DNA of 12,926 bases from Candidatus Dojkabacteria bacterium UBA5232 (GTDB lineage Bacteria > Patescibacteriota > Dojkabacteria > SC72), in NCBI GenBank assembly GCA_002409215.1, contig DHUO01000002.1:17663-30588 (forward strand), read 5' to 3'. Positions 1-6,892 of this stretch are shown here, piece by piece. Each line of letters begins with the position of its first letter. The stretch's first letter is position 1. Position numbers and translations under genes: made by a program. A model generated the notes under the pieces. The model searched no databases. It saw only the letters and a program-made list of their open reading frames with translations, and had not been told where the DNA came from.

Positions 1-1862
1 TCAACCTTAACATCCATGTCAATATCAGAAACATTTGAATATGTTATTTTTCTTTTAGGTTCCTCCTCCTGAATCTCTTCTGCAACGGGTGTGAAAATAG
101 CTTCTTTTTCAATTATTGGAGTGTCGGAGATTGTTTCTAGGTATGGTTCTTTTACTTCCCTCTCCTCCATGTCTGTGTTTGTGTAGGCTGTGTTATACAT
201 ATTTTCTGCATATTCGGTAGTAGGGGTATTTCGAGTAGCGTATGTAGTTTCTCTCTCTTCTCTTTTTCCTTTCCCCCAGATAGCTGCAATGAGTAGTGGA
301 ATGCATATTGCGATTACTATTAGGAGTATACCTATACCAATTATAAATGCAGTCCTCTTACTTATCTCTATCCCAAATATGTTGTACGAGCCAGAAGTAT
401 CAGCTTTTGAATTAATTGTGAAATCCCATGTCTTTGTAGCTTTTTTCCCTTTAGTATCTTCAAATGAAATCTCTCCCTTGTGTGTTCCGTCTACCAAGTC
501 CTCTGTTGGTTGATATATTAAAGTGTACTCATTTTCTGATATTTTATTAATTTTCATTTTATCTGTCACATCTTTGTCATCAACCTTAAATGATATGCTA
601 GATTCTTTAATCTCTGCTCCTTCACCTGCTATTAACGTCCCTTTTATTGTTGCTCTAGGATTTGAAACGGTGTCTTCTGTGGAAGGTGACATGTTAATGA
701 TTTGTGGTTCTCCCAAGATTACAACATCATCTGTTGGTGGAACAGTATCTGATGATCTAGAAATTACAATTTCAGGTGATACTCCTACTCCTGATTTAGG
801 AGGAACTTGATTGTCTGTTGCCTTTACAACCAGTTTGTATGTTCCAGAATCCAAGTCATTTGTAGGTACTGAAGAACCAAGAACATTGTATGGGAGTGCT
901 TCGGAGACCTTTTTCCATGATTTCTCATCCGTTACATTCTTCGCCATGAAAAGCTCAAAAGATGATACATGGTTTAGGTCTGAAACTTCCCATAGGCTGT
1001 CAAAAGATTTACCAGCATCAATTCTTAGAGAATCTTCTGGTTTAAGGATTTTCACCTTAGGGATGTCATTCTCTGCTTGCCCCACACTTATTACCCATGA
1101 TTGAGATTTTACGTGCTTGCTATATCCATCATGAATTATGACATTGGCCAAGTAGCTCGCAGGAGTTTCTGTATATCCTCTAAATGTTATTGCAAGTTTT
1201 CCATTAGAACCATCTTCAATCACCACAGGCTTTAACCAGTCAGCTCTGGGTGTAAAAGAGTATGAATAGTTGATTCTATCTCCATCTGTGTCTAGGGCAG
1301 ATAGTTGGTATTCGTACTGTGTTCCTGTTTTTATATCTTGTGATGGTTTTGACTGGGTAGGGTTTGATGTAAATTCGGGAGAACTATTACTAGATATTGC
1401 TCTAAGTCCTTTAATATCATATGGACTACTTACCTTGCATCCTGCACTACCCCCGTCAGTCTTCTCTATCATTCCGAGTATATCTACTGTGCCTGATTTG
1501 TCTGGTGTGAAGACAAAGCTTGTTCCCATTTGTAGTGGAGAGTCAGGAAACTCTTCAGTGTGTAAGATCTTACCTTCAGAGTTGGATACTTCCAACTTCT
1601 TAATTCCTGAATTACTGAATTTAGCATCAACTTGTATTCGTATACTTTTTCCAACTTCTAAAGAGTATGGGTTTACATTTGGAAAAGAGATAATGCAAGG
1701 GTTTTTCTCACTTAGTTCCAACATGTCATACGCTCGATTTCTAATGTCGAAGGATTGTTGAAACAAACCGTATATAACTAATGGTAAAGAAAGTAAAAGA
1801 AAGAGGCTTCCAACAATCACTGATACTTGACTAGATTTTTTATTTCTTCCTCTTTTAGGCAT
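1..1862 (-). CDS. Ig/cadherin-like double-TM surface protein (3' end missing)
   Basis: An open frame of 620 codons runs from the ATG at 1862 off the left edge without a stop. The N-terminus is basic (MPKRGRNKK) and is followed by a hydrophobic segment at about residues 13-34. Residues 35-500 are predicted to be outside the cell and look like four beta-sandwich modules: about 55-150, 155-260 (cadherin/He-PIG-like, with 'ALDTDGDRINYS' and a terminal 'SWVISV'), 262-365 and 385-480. A second transmembrane segment (about 505-529) is followed by basic GKGKR and then an acidic, Thr/Glu-rich tail of at least 90 residues, which the positive-inside rule places in the cytosol. The only extracellular cysteines are C56 and C142, a possible disulfide. 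It is the last visible gene of the sortase/solute-binding operon, starting 17 nt after its neighbour's stop with no Shine-Dalgarno. The domain calls come from sequence texture. The function is unknown; adhesion, or scaffolding of the co-encoded binding protein, is my inference. No LPXTG-type sorting motif is visible. Confidence 0.85.
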   Translation of the reverse strand, partial: MPKRGRNKKSSQVSVIVGSLFLLLSLPLVIYGLFQQSFDIRNRAYDMLELSEKNPCIISFPNVNPYSLEVGKSIRIQVDAKFSNSGIKKLEVSNSEGKILHTEEFPDSPLQMGTSFVFTPDKSGTVDILGMIEKTDGGSAGCKVSSPYDIKGLRAISSNSSPEFTSNPTQSKPSQDIKTGTQYEYQLSALDTDGDRINYSYSFTPRADWLKPVVIEDGSNGKLAITFRGYTETPASYLANVIIHDGYSKHVKSQSWVISVGQAENDIPKVKILKPEDSLRIDAGKSFDSLWEVSDLNHVSSFELFMAKNVTDEKSWKKVSEALPYNVLGSSVPTNDLDSGTYKLVVKATDNQVPPKSGVGVSPEIVISRSSDTVPPTDDVVILGEPQIINMSPSTEDTVSNPRATIKGTLIAGEGAEIKESSISFKVDDKDVTDKMKINKISENEYTLIYQPTEDLVDGTHKGEISFEDTKGKKATKTWDFTINSKADTSGSYNIFGIEISKRTAFIIGIGILLIVIAICIPLLIAAIWGKGKREERETTYATRNTPTTEYAENMYNTAYTNTDMEEREVKEPYLETISDTPIIEKEAIFTPVAEEIQEEEPKRKITYSNVSDIDMDVKV

Positions 1863-1879
1863 TGTTAATATAATACTGT

Positions 1880-3310
1880 TTATTTATTCGTTTGTGCAAG
1901 TTGTTTGTTAATATTTTCCTCTGCTTTTCTAAGTGCACTCTCTACACTTGTATTGTTCTTTATTATCGATGTTACTGCCTCATCTAAGTGTTTTTTAACG
2001 GCGGTTTCATCACCCATTTGCCATGATTTCATGAAAGGTGCCATGGCGGCCATTGGTTTCAAATAAGGATTCTTAGCCATTTCACTATTGAGTTCAACAA
2101 GAGAGTATGGTTCTCCAAAAACTCTGTCTTGAGGATTGTTTGTAACCGAACTTGAGAAAAGTTGTAGCTGTTGTTCTCTTTCCGAAAGGAATTTAATAAA
2201 TTTCCATGCAATTTCAGGGTTTTTACAATCTTTACTTACAGTATCTCCCCAATAGGTGGAGTAGTAGATTTCATTTTCATTTGCAATTAGCTGTGGTAGT
2301 GGTGCAGTTCCAAACTCGATTGTAGAGTTTGCTTTTATTATATCGAAAACTCTCCAACTAGGAGCAATCATCATAGCTAGTTTTCCAGAGTAGAACATTT
2401 CCAAATCACTTCTTGATGAAGGAGACCATATTGCATTCTCACCTTTTGCAAAATTTGTATACATTTCAAACACACTGATTGCTCTAGAGTTGTTTAGAGA
2501 AACAGTTGTTCTTGTTTCATCAATGATATTGACATTATTTTGTAGTAGCAAGAAGGAGATGATTTCTGCTGCATGTTTAATATTTTCTGCGCTTCCCATA
2601 GCGAGTCCACTTTGTTGAATCTTCCCAGAGCTGTCTTTAGTGGTTAGGTTGTTGGCTAGTTCGATGAAAGAGTCCCAGTCGGCAGGTGGTTGGTTAACAC
2701 CTTTTTTACTCAACATCTGTTTGTTGTAGAAGACCATTAACCCATCAATTTCCCAAGGGATAGCATAGAGTTTTCCATCCTTACCTGTAAAATCTTCAAG
2801 TGCTGTTGGGTAGAATTTTTGTGAGTATTCTTCTTTAGACATTATATTTGTTGGTACAGAGGAAAGATACTTAATATATTTAGGTAGCCATGTATTATGA
2901 ATTCTTAAAATGTCAGGAGAAGGTTCTGAGGATGATGTTGATTGTCTTAATCGAGAGTAGGTTCTAGACTCATACCCTGAGAATCTTTGTTGTGAGTATT
3001 GTATCTTCACACCAGGGTTTTCCTGTTCAAATTTCTCTATGATGGGTTTCATAACCTGTTCTGGTTCCCATAGTCCCCAATACGCAAGAGTTACGTTTCC
3101 ACTTGCGCTACCAGAGGATGTTGGTGTCCCAGGGGTATTGGTTCCTCTTTTTTTGTTCCCATTGATTATAAAAAGAACGATTATAAGTACAATTAACAAT
3201 ATTGCAACAACACCAATAATAATGATAGATAAAGGTAGTTTCTTCTTCATCGGTTCTGCTGTAGATGTGTTAGTCCTGTTCTCTGTTACACTGCTAAATA
3301 GGTTTTCCAT
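1880..3310 (-). CDS. Membrane-anchored extracellular solute-binding protein (family 1, MalE-like)
   Basis: The protein has 476 residues. Residues 26-49 form one long hydrophobic segment behind a KKK cluster, followed by a Gly/Thr/Ser/Pro linker (about 50-72) and a periplasmic-binding-protein fold from about 73 to the end. Family-1 hallmarks are 'VTLAYWGLWEPE' at the start of the mature domain, 'FEQENPGVKI', 'YAIPWEIDGLMVFYNKQML', 'PADWDSFIELANNL', 'FYSGKLAMMIAPSW' and 'NPEIAWKFIKFLSE'. This family binds sugars or oligosaccharides for ABC importers. There is no lipobox cysteine, so the protein appears to be held by its N-terminal anchor rather than by lipid. Met21, directly before the KKK-hydrophobic stretch, is an alternative start. 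The gene begins 15 nt after the sortase stop. No permease or ATPase gene is visible here, so the ligand and even a transport role are unproven; it may serve as a surface capture protein. Confidence 0.85.
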   Translation of the reverse strand: MENLFSSVTENRTNTSTAEPMKKKLPLSIIIIGVVAILLIVLIIVLFIINGNKKRGTNTPGTPTSSGSASGNVTLAYWGLWEPEQVMKPIIEKFEQENPGVKIQYSQQRFSGYESRTYSRLRQSTSSSEPSPDILRIHNTWLPKYIKYLSSVPTNIMSKEEYSQKFYPTALEDFTGKDGKLYAIPWEIDGLMVFYNKQMLSKKGVNQPPADWDSFIELANNLTTKDSSGKIQQSGLAMGSAENIKHAAEIISFLLLQNNVNIIDETRTTVSLNNSRAISVFEMYTNFAKGENAIWSPSSRSDLEMFYSGKLAMMIAPSWRVFDIIKANSTIEFGTAPLPQLIANENEIYYSTYWGDTVSKDCKNPEIAWKFIKFLSEREQQLQLFSSSVTNNPQDRVFGEPYSLVELNSEMAKNPYLKPMAAMAPFMKSWQMGDETAVKKHLDEAVTSIIKNNTSVESALRKAEENINKQLAQTNK

Positions 3311-3325
3311 GTTTCTTAAGATAAA

Positions 3326-4114
3326 TTAAATTTTTCTTTCTGCAACAACAATTAATCTTTTTGTGCCAATTCCTAATGGCCAACATGTCATCAGCGTGAC
3401 ATTTTCCTTGTCTTGAATTGGTTGAAGTACAGTAAAGTCAGTTGGATCAACTATTTTTTTGTTCCTAACAACATATTCCAAATTGTTCCCATCTTTCTGT
3501 ATTACTATCCTTTGTCCTACATCGATTCCATCAAGTCTGGAAAAGATTGTTTCTGGATAGTCTTTATGTCTGCTAAAGAAAGCCTCAACAGCGCTATGAC
3601 CGTATATAAAAGAGTTTCCTCCATCTCCTGGGAGTGGTGTGCCTTTGAAGTGTGCTACTCCAGACTTAAGATATCTGTTGTATACGTTTTCCTCAACACT
3701 TTCGACATTTGATGATACTTTTATATTTTTAATGCCAATACTATCAATTGTTATGAACATATCCCTATTGTATGTGGAATCTATCTTAATTGGCTTCTGT
3801 GCTCTTACTTCTCCCGCATATGCGGATGTTCCCAATACTCCTAGCTGTCTTGCTAAGTTGGCAAAATAGCTACTTCCTGGATCGTAGTATGCAAACTCAT
3901 CCTCGATGTATTTTTTATATGATTCTGGAACAGGTTCGACCTTAACCTCTCCTCTTTTTTGCATAATTGCGCCATCAACGTAGGAGCCAACTAGTGGTAT
4001 TACTTGACTTGCGATAATGCCCAAACCTGCAAAAGCTAGTACGACAGAGATAATGACTCTTGTATTCTTTATCTTTTTTTCATTTTCTATTTCAACATTC
4101 CATGGATTTTCCAT
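3326..4114 (-). CDS. Sortase family transpeptidase
   Basis: The protein has 262 residues, with a signal anchor at about 21-45 after a charged N-terminus and a C-terminal sortase domain from about 115. The catalytic triad is visible: His173 in 'FIYGHSA', Cys244 in 'VTLMTCWPLG' and Arg253 in 'GTKRLIVVAE'. The TCWPxG...KRL pattern resembles class D/E-type enzymes more than the classic housekeeping class A. Sortases cleave a C-terminal sorting motif and transfer the protein to another protein or to an envelope acceptor. It is the first gene of a minus-strand operon with the solute-binding and Ig-like proteins. Neither shows an obvious LPXTG motif followed by a hydrophobic tail, so its substrate is either elsewhere or beyond the left edge. 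The promoter analysis predicts a leaderless mRNA beginning at or near this ATG. Confidence 0.92.
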   Translation of the reverse strand: MENPWNVEIENEKKIKNTRVIISVVLAFAGLGIIASQVIPLVGSYVDGAIMQKRGEVKVEPVPESYKKYIEDEFAYYDPGSSYFANLARQLGVLGTSAYAGEVRAQKPIKIDSTYNRDMFITIDSIGIKNIKVSSNVESVEENVYNRYLKSGVAHFKGTPLPGDGGNSFIYGHSAVEAFFSRHKDYPETIFSRLDGIDVGQRIVIQKDGNNLEYVVRNKKIVDPTDFTVLQPIQDKENVTLMTCWPLGIGTKRLIVVAERKI

Positions 4115-4148
4115 ATATTCAATATAGCAGATTTTGAATAGACATCAA
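4115..4148 (-). promoter_or_regulatory. Predicted sortase-operon promoter, leaderless
   Basis: On the minus strand there is a -35-like TTGATG (4148-4143), a 16-nt spacer and a -10 TATATT (4126-4121) preceded by TGC (extended -10, TGCTATATT). Six bases separate the -10 from the ATG at 4114, so the expected transcription start falls on or beside the start codon. This is inferred from sigma-70 consensus only. Confidence 0.55.
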
Positions 4149-4167
4149 ACCCATATCATGAAGGGGC

Positions 4168-4203
4168 TAGCAATTGGGTCTAATCTCTGCTAAAATTTCT
4201 CCG
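4168..4203 (+). promoter_or_regulatory. Predicted dnaJ promoter with degenerate CIRCE-like palindrome
   Basis: An extended -10, TGCTAAAAT (4188-4196), puts the start site near 4203, three bases before the dnaJ ATG. No good -35 is present. The arms TAGCA (4168-4172) and TGCTA (4188-4192) are separated by exactly 15 nt, the outer-arm spacing of the HrcA operator CIRCE (TTAGCACTC-N9-GAGTGCTAA). The inner CTC/GAG bases do not match. Because TGCTA is also part of the -10 motif repeated at other promoters here, the operator reading is weak; the promoter reading is better. Confidence 0.4.
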
Positions 4204-4205
4204 CT

Positions 4206-5291
4206 ATGGAAAAACGAGACTATTACGAAGTTCTGGGAGTTGATAAAAAAGCAACAGCTTCTGAACTTAAAAAAGCATATAGAAAACTTGTTAAGAAATA
4301 TCATCCTGATGTAAACAAGGAGCCTGATGCGGAAGAAAAATTCAAGGAGGTGCAGGAGGCTTACGAGATACTCTCTGATGATTCAAAAAGATCTGCATAT
4401 GATCAATTCGGTCATGCAGGGACGGAAGGTTTCAACCCTGGGGCTTCTGGTGGGTATGCAGATTTTGGTGGTGCTCCATTCGATATGGGGGATATTTTTA
4501 ATACTTTCTTTGGTGGGAATATGGGTGGAGGTTTTGGATTTGATTTCGGTGGAGGAGGAAGAAGGGTGGATAATTCGGGCACTGATATCCGATATAGGAT
4601 AAGGTTGAGTTTTGATGAGGCAATGGAGGGTCGTGAGTACAAGATTAAGGTGAGAAGAGATGAAAGATGTGATGAATGTGGAGGAAGTGGTAGTAAGTCA
4701 AAGAAGGAAAAGGAGTGTCCTGTTTGTAAGGGAAGTGGGCAGAGTCAGCAAGTTAGAAACACAATATTTGGGCAGATGGCTGTTGTAGGTACATGTCAGA
4801 ATTGTGGTGGCACAGGTTCTGTTGTGGAGGATCCATGTGATAAGTGTAGTGGTAGTGGAGTTAAAGATATAGAGGAGGAGATAGGTATAAAAATACCAGC
4901 AGGTGCATATGATGGAATGGTCTTGAGGTTTGGTGGTGGGGGTAATGCAGGTAGAAACGGAGGTTCTGTTGGTGATTTGTATGTTGAGATAAATGTTGAT
5001 TCCTCTCCTAAGTTTGAGAGAAGAGGGAATAATATATACTCAGAGATGAACATCCCTGTATATACCGCTGTTTTGGGTGATGTTGTGAGTGTTGAGACAA
5101 TATTTGAGGATGTGAAATTGAAGATTCCAAAGGGAACACAAGCAGGTACAATTTTCAAATTGAAAGGTAAGGGAGTTCCACTATTTAATTCTCCAAAAGA
5201 TAGGGGAGATCATTATGTAAGGATAAACATTGACATACCAACAAGATTAAACAGGAAAGAAAAAGAGCTTTGGGAAGAATTGAAGGGTTAA
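4206..5291 (+). CDS. dnaJ: Chaperone protein DnaJ (type I Hsp40)
   Basis: The protein has 361 residues and a complete type I architecture. The J domain (about 4-68) has the HPD motif at 33-35, which stimulates DnaK ATPase. A Gly/Phe-rich linker spans about 74-120. The zinc-binding domain has all four CxxCxGxG repeats: CDECGGSG 155-162, CPVCKGSG 171-178, CQNCGGTG 197-204 and CDKCSGSG 211-218. The C-terminal substrate-binding domains run from about 225 to 350. It delivers unfolded clients to DnaK in the cytosol. It is slightly shorter than E. coli DnaJ (376) but intact. No dnaK or grpE lies beside it in this window. It is divergent from the sortase operon and lies upstream of a structured gap before nusA. 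The ATG at 4206 is chosen because MEKRDYYEVLGV is the standard J-domain start. No Shine-Dalgarno is present and the mRNA is predicted to be nearly leaderless. Confidence 0.98.
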   Translation: MEKRDYYEVLGVDKKATASELKKAYRKLVKKYHPDVNKEPDAEEKFKEVQEAYEILSDDSKRSAYDQFGHAGTEGFNPGASGGYADFGGAPFDMGDIFNTFFGGNMGGGFGFDFGGGGRRVDNSGTDIRYRIRLSFDEAMEGREYKIKVRRDERCDECGGSGSKSKKEKECPVCKGSGQSQQVRNTIFGQMAVVGTCQNCGGTGSVVEDPCDKCSGSGVKDIEEEIGIKIPAGAYDGMVLRFGGGGNAGRNGGSVGDLYVEINVDSSPKFERRGNNIYSEMNIPVYTAVLGDVVSVETIFEDVKLKIPKGTQAGTIFKLKGKGVPLFNSPKDRGDHYVRINIDIPTRLNRKEKELWEELKG

Positions 5292-5304
5292 TTAAAACAG
5301 ACAG

Positions 5305-5529
5305 ACAGACCTGGTCGGTCAAAAAATGCTTTTGTGGATTGTGTAAATAGGTCCTTTTTACCAGATTTTAATCTTGCTATAGGAGGAGGGGAAATCCTTT
5401 GTTATGAGCATTTTTTGTTTTGATTGGTATTATAGTATGTTGTTAAGTATCTTCTAGTATTATTAAAAGTTGTAATATTCTGTATCTATCCCTTGTGATA
5501 CCAATTCAAAATCCACCGACCAGGTCTGT
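5305..5529 (+). ncRNA. Candidate structured RNA: three-way junction closed by a 15-bp perfect stem
   Basis: P1 pairs 5305-5319 (ACAGACCTGGTCGGT) perfectly with 5515-5529. On the very next base P2 pairs 5320-5330 (CAAAAAATGCT) perfectly with 5407-5417. Again on the next base P3 pairs 5418-5430 with 5498-5511 (13 bp with one bulged T at 5506). Only three bases (5512-5514) are unpaired at the junction. P2 contains a 5-bp helix (5336-5340 with 5393-5397), and P3 contains a 7-bp helix (5456-5462 with 5473-5479). The wobble pairs (5304-5530, 5331-5406, 5457-5478) are G-U when read as plus-strand RNA and would be A-C on the minus strand, which favours plus-strand transcription. I see no hallmarks of RNase P, tmRNA, SRP or 6S RNA. 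It could be a free ncRNA, a cis-acting element in a dnaJ-nusA transcript, or a MITE-like insertion with 15-bp terminal repeats. Confidence 0.6.
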
Positions 5530-5532
5530 TGT

Positions 5533-5568
5533 TTGCCTTTGTCCACCCTGTATGCTATACTGGGTCAG
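5533..5568 (+). promoter_or_regulatory. Predicted nusA promoter (extended -10)
   Basis: A -35-like TTGCCT (5533-5538), a 17-nt spacer and a -10 TATACT (5556-5561) preceded by TGC give TGCTATACT. The start site would be near 5568, leaving a leader of about 89 nt before nusA that contains the terminator at 5589-5615. Confidence 0.6.
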
Positions 5569-5588
5569 GAAAGTAATACGAAGGAAAG

Positions 5589-5615
5589 GGTGAGGATAAA
5601 ACTCACCTTTTTTTT
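5589..5615 (+). terminator. Intrinsic terminator/attenuator in the nusA leader
   Basis: GGTGAG (5589-5594) and CTCACC (5602-5607) form a perfect 6-bp stem with a 7-nt loop, followed directly by eight T (5608-5615). AAAG just upstream can extend the stem into the T-tract. It lies downstream of the predicted nusA promoter and 41 nt before the nusA ATG, so it could act as an attenuator as well as ending read-through from upstream. CACCCT at 5544-5549 could pair with AGGGTG at 5587-5592 and disrupt it, but only in transcripts that start upstream of the local promoter. Confidence 0.75.
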
Positions 5616-5656
5616 AGTAAGATATATTTTAGATAATATTTTTAATATTCAATACT

Positions 5657-6871
5657 ATGTCAATGACATCAGAATTCATTGCAGCAATAAATCAAATCTC
5701 CGCAGAGCGAGGAATTGATAAGGAGGAGATCTTTCAAGCATTAGAAGAAGCAATTCTTGTTGCATATAAAAAGGAAAAGTTTGGACTTGAAATGCCGGAG
5801 GAAGATAAACAACCAAACTGGTCTGCAGAATTAAGTAGGGAAACAGGTGAATTTAAGCTCATCGCTACAAAAGAAGTTGTAAAGAAGGTTAAGGACTTAG
5901 AGAAAGAGATTTCTCTTTCTGAAGCAGAGATGATCTCTCCAAGTGTCGAGGTTGGCGACTCGATACAGATAGAGATGCCTTCCGAAGATTTTGGAAGGAT
6001 TGCAGCACAGACAGCAAAGCAGGTGATTTTGCAGAAAATCAGAGAATCCGAGAAGCAGGTAGTTATTAGTGAATATAGTGATAAGATTGGTGAGATATTT
6101 ACAGCTCTTATGCAAAGAATGCAAAGAGGTGAAGTCATTTTTGAGATTGGAAAAGCAACTGCTGTTATGCCACAGGAGGAGCAGATTTCTAATGAATTCT
6201 ACAGATTAGGGGACAGATATAAGGTTTTGCTTAAGGATATTGTTGATTCACAGATGGTTGTTTCAAGATCTGACCCTAATTTTTTGTTGGGATTGTTTAA
6301 ACTTGAAGTCCCAGAAATAGAATCTGGTGTTTTGGAAGTGAAGGGTATTGCAAGAGAGGCGGGTTCTAGGAGTAAGATGGCAGTTACATCACATCAGGAA
6401 GGTGTTGATCCAATAGGTTCATGTGTTGGTCAAAGAGGAGTGCGAATCGCAAATGTAATGAATGAGCTTGGAGAGGAGAAAATTGACATAATTGAATGGG
6501 ATGAAGATCCTGAGAAATATATTGCAAATTCATTAAGTCCAGCAAAGATAGATGAGGTAAGGATAGAGGATGATACTGCAACAGTAACTGTCCCTAATGA
6601 TCAATTGTCTTTGGCAATTGGTAGGGAGGGTCAGAATGTAAGGCTTGCATGGAAGTTAACAGGGTACAAGATAGATATTGTTCCTGCAGATCCAGATGCT
6701 ATTGAAGAAGAGAATATCGAAGAAAAATCAGAGGAGACTGTTGAGGTAAGTAAGGAAGAGAAGGCAGGGGATGAACAACCTCAAGAGGTTGTTGAAGAGA
6801 AAAAAGAGGAAGTTAAAGAAGAGAAAGTAGAAGAGACAAAACAAGAAGATGAGAACTCCAAAGAAGAGTAG
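5657..6871 (+). CDS. nusA: Transcription termination/antitermination factor NusA
   Basis: The protein has 404 residues. The NusA N-terminal RNA-polymerase-binding domain spans about 1-135 (family-typical 'EEIFQALEEAILVAYKK'). The S1 domain is at about 136-202, KH1 at about 205-280 ('DPIGSCVGQRGVRI', GxxG = GQRG) and KH2 at about 285-345 ('LAIGREGQNVRLAWKLTGYKIDI', GxxG = GREG). A Glu/Lys-rich tail (about 348-404) replaces the acidic repeats found in E. coli and is probably disordered. NusA binds RNA polymerase and nascent RNA, promoting pausing and hairpin termination. The start could be Met1 or Met3; neither has a Shine-Dalgarno. infB follows after 21 nt, so the two are probably cotranscribed. 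The terminator in its own leader suggests autoregulation: NusA-dependent attenuation of the nusA operon is, as I recall, described in Bacillus subtilis, and applying it here is inference. Confidence 0.97.
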   Translation: MSMTSEFIAAINQISAERGIDKEEIFQALEEAILVAYKKEKFGLEMPEEDKQPNWSAELSRETGEFKLIATKEVVKKVKDLEKEISLSEAEMISPSVEVGDSIQIEMPSEDFGRIAAQTAKQVILQKIRESEKQVVISEYSDKIGEIFTALMQRMQRGEVIFEIGKATAVMPQEEQISNEFYRLGDRYKVLLKDIVDSQMVVSRSDPNFLLGLFKLEVPEIESGVLEVKGIAREAGSRSKMAVTSHQEGVDPIGSCVGQRGVRIANVMNELGEEKIDIIEWDEDPEKYIANSLSPAKIDEVRIEDDTATVTVPNDQLSLAIGREGQNVRLAWKLTGYKIDIVPADPDAIEEENIEEKSEETVEVSKEEKAGDEQPQEVVEEKKEEVKEEKVEETKQEDENSKEE

Positions 6872-6892
6872 TTTATATAAAAACATAATTAA

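Larger units (their letters stand above)
5292..5656 (+). other. 365-nt non-coding gap between dnaJ and nusA
   Basis: This gap is large for an otherwise compact region and I see no credible gene in it. It holds, in order, a short (CAGA)3-like repeat at about 5299-5310, a long structured element (5305-5529), a promoter with an extended -10 (5533-5561), an intrinsic terminator (5589-5615) and a very AT-rich stretch up to the nusA start. The short frame starting at 5533 overlaps the promoter and terminator and has no recognisable protein features. Confidence 0.8.

Noticed and set aside
190..1761. Several plus-strand ORFs opposite the Ig-like gene
   Set aside because: They are antisense to a continuous 620-codon minus-strand frame with clear domains and membrane segments; their translations are low-complexity mirror products.
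4412..5158. Minus-strand and alternative-frame ORFs over dnaJ
   Set aside because: Shadows of the Gly-rich and zinc-finger coding sequence; Pro-rich translations are the expected antisense of Gly codons.
5305..5529. RNase P, tmRNA, SRP or 6S RNA in the dnaJ-nusA gap
   Set aside because: I found no RNase P conserved regions, no tRNA-like ends of tmRNA, no SRP GGAA-loop motif and not the single-bubble rod of 6S RNA.
5541..5615. T-box riboswitch before nusA
   Set aside because: AAGGGTGAGG resembles a T-box bulge only superficially; the ACCGCG part, stem I and specifier loop are missing, and NusA is not a usual target.
5533..5718. Small ORF of 61 codons overlapping the nusA start
   Set aside because: It covers the promoter, the terminator and the first codons of nusA in another frame, and has no recognisable protein features.
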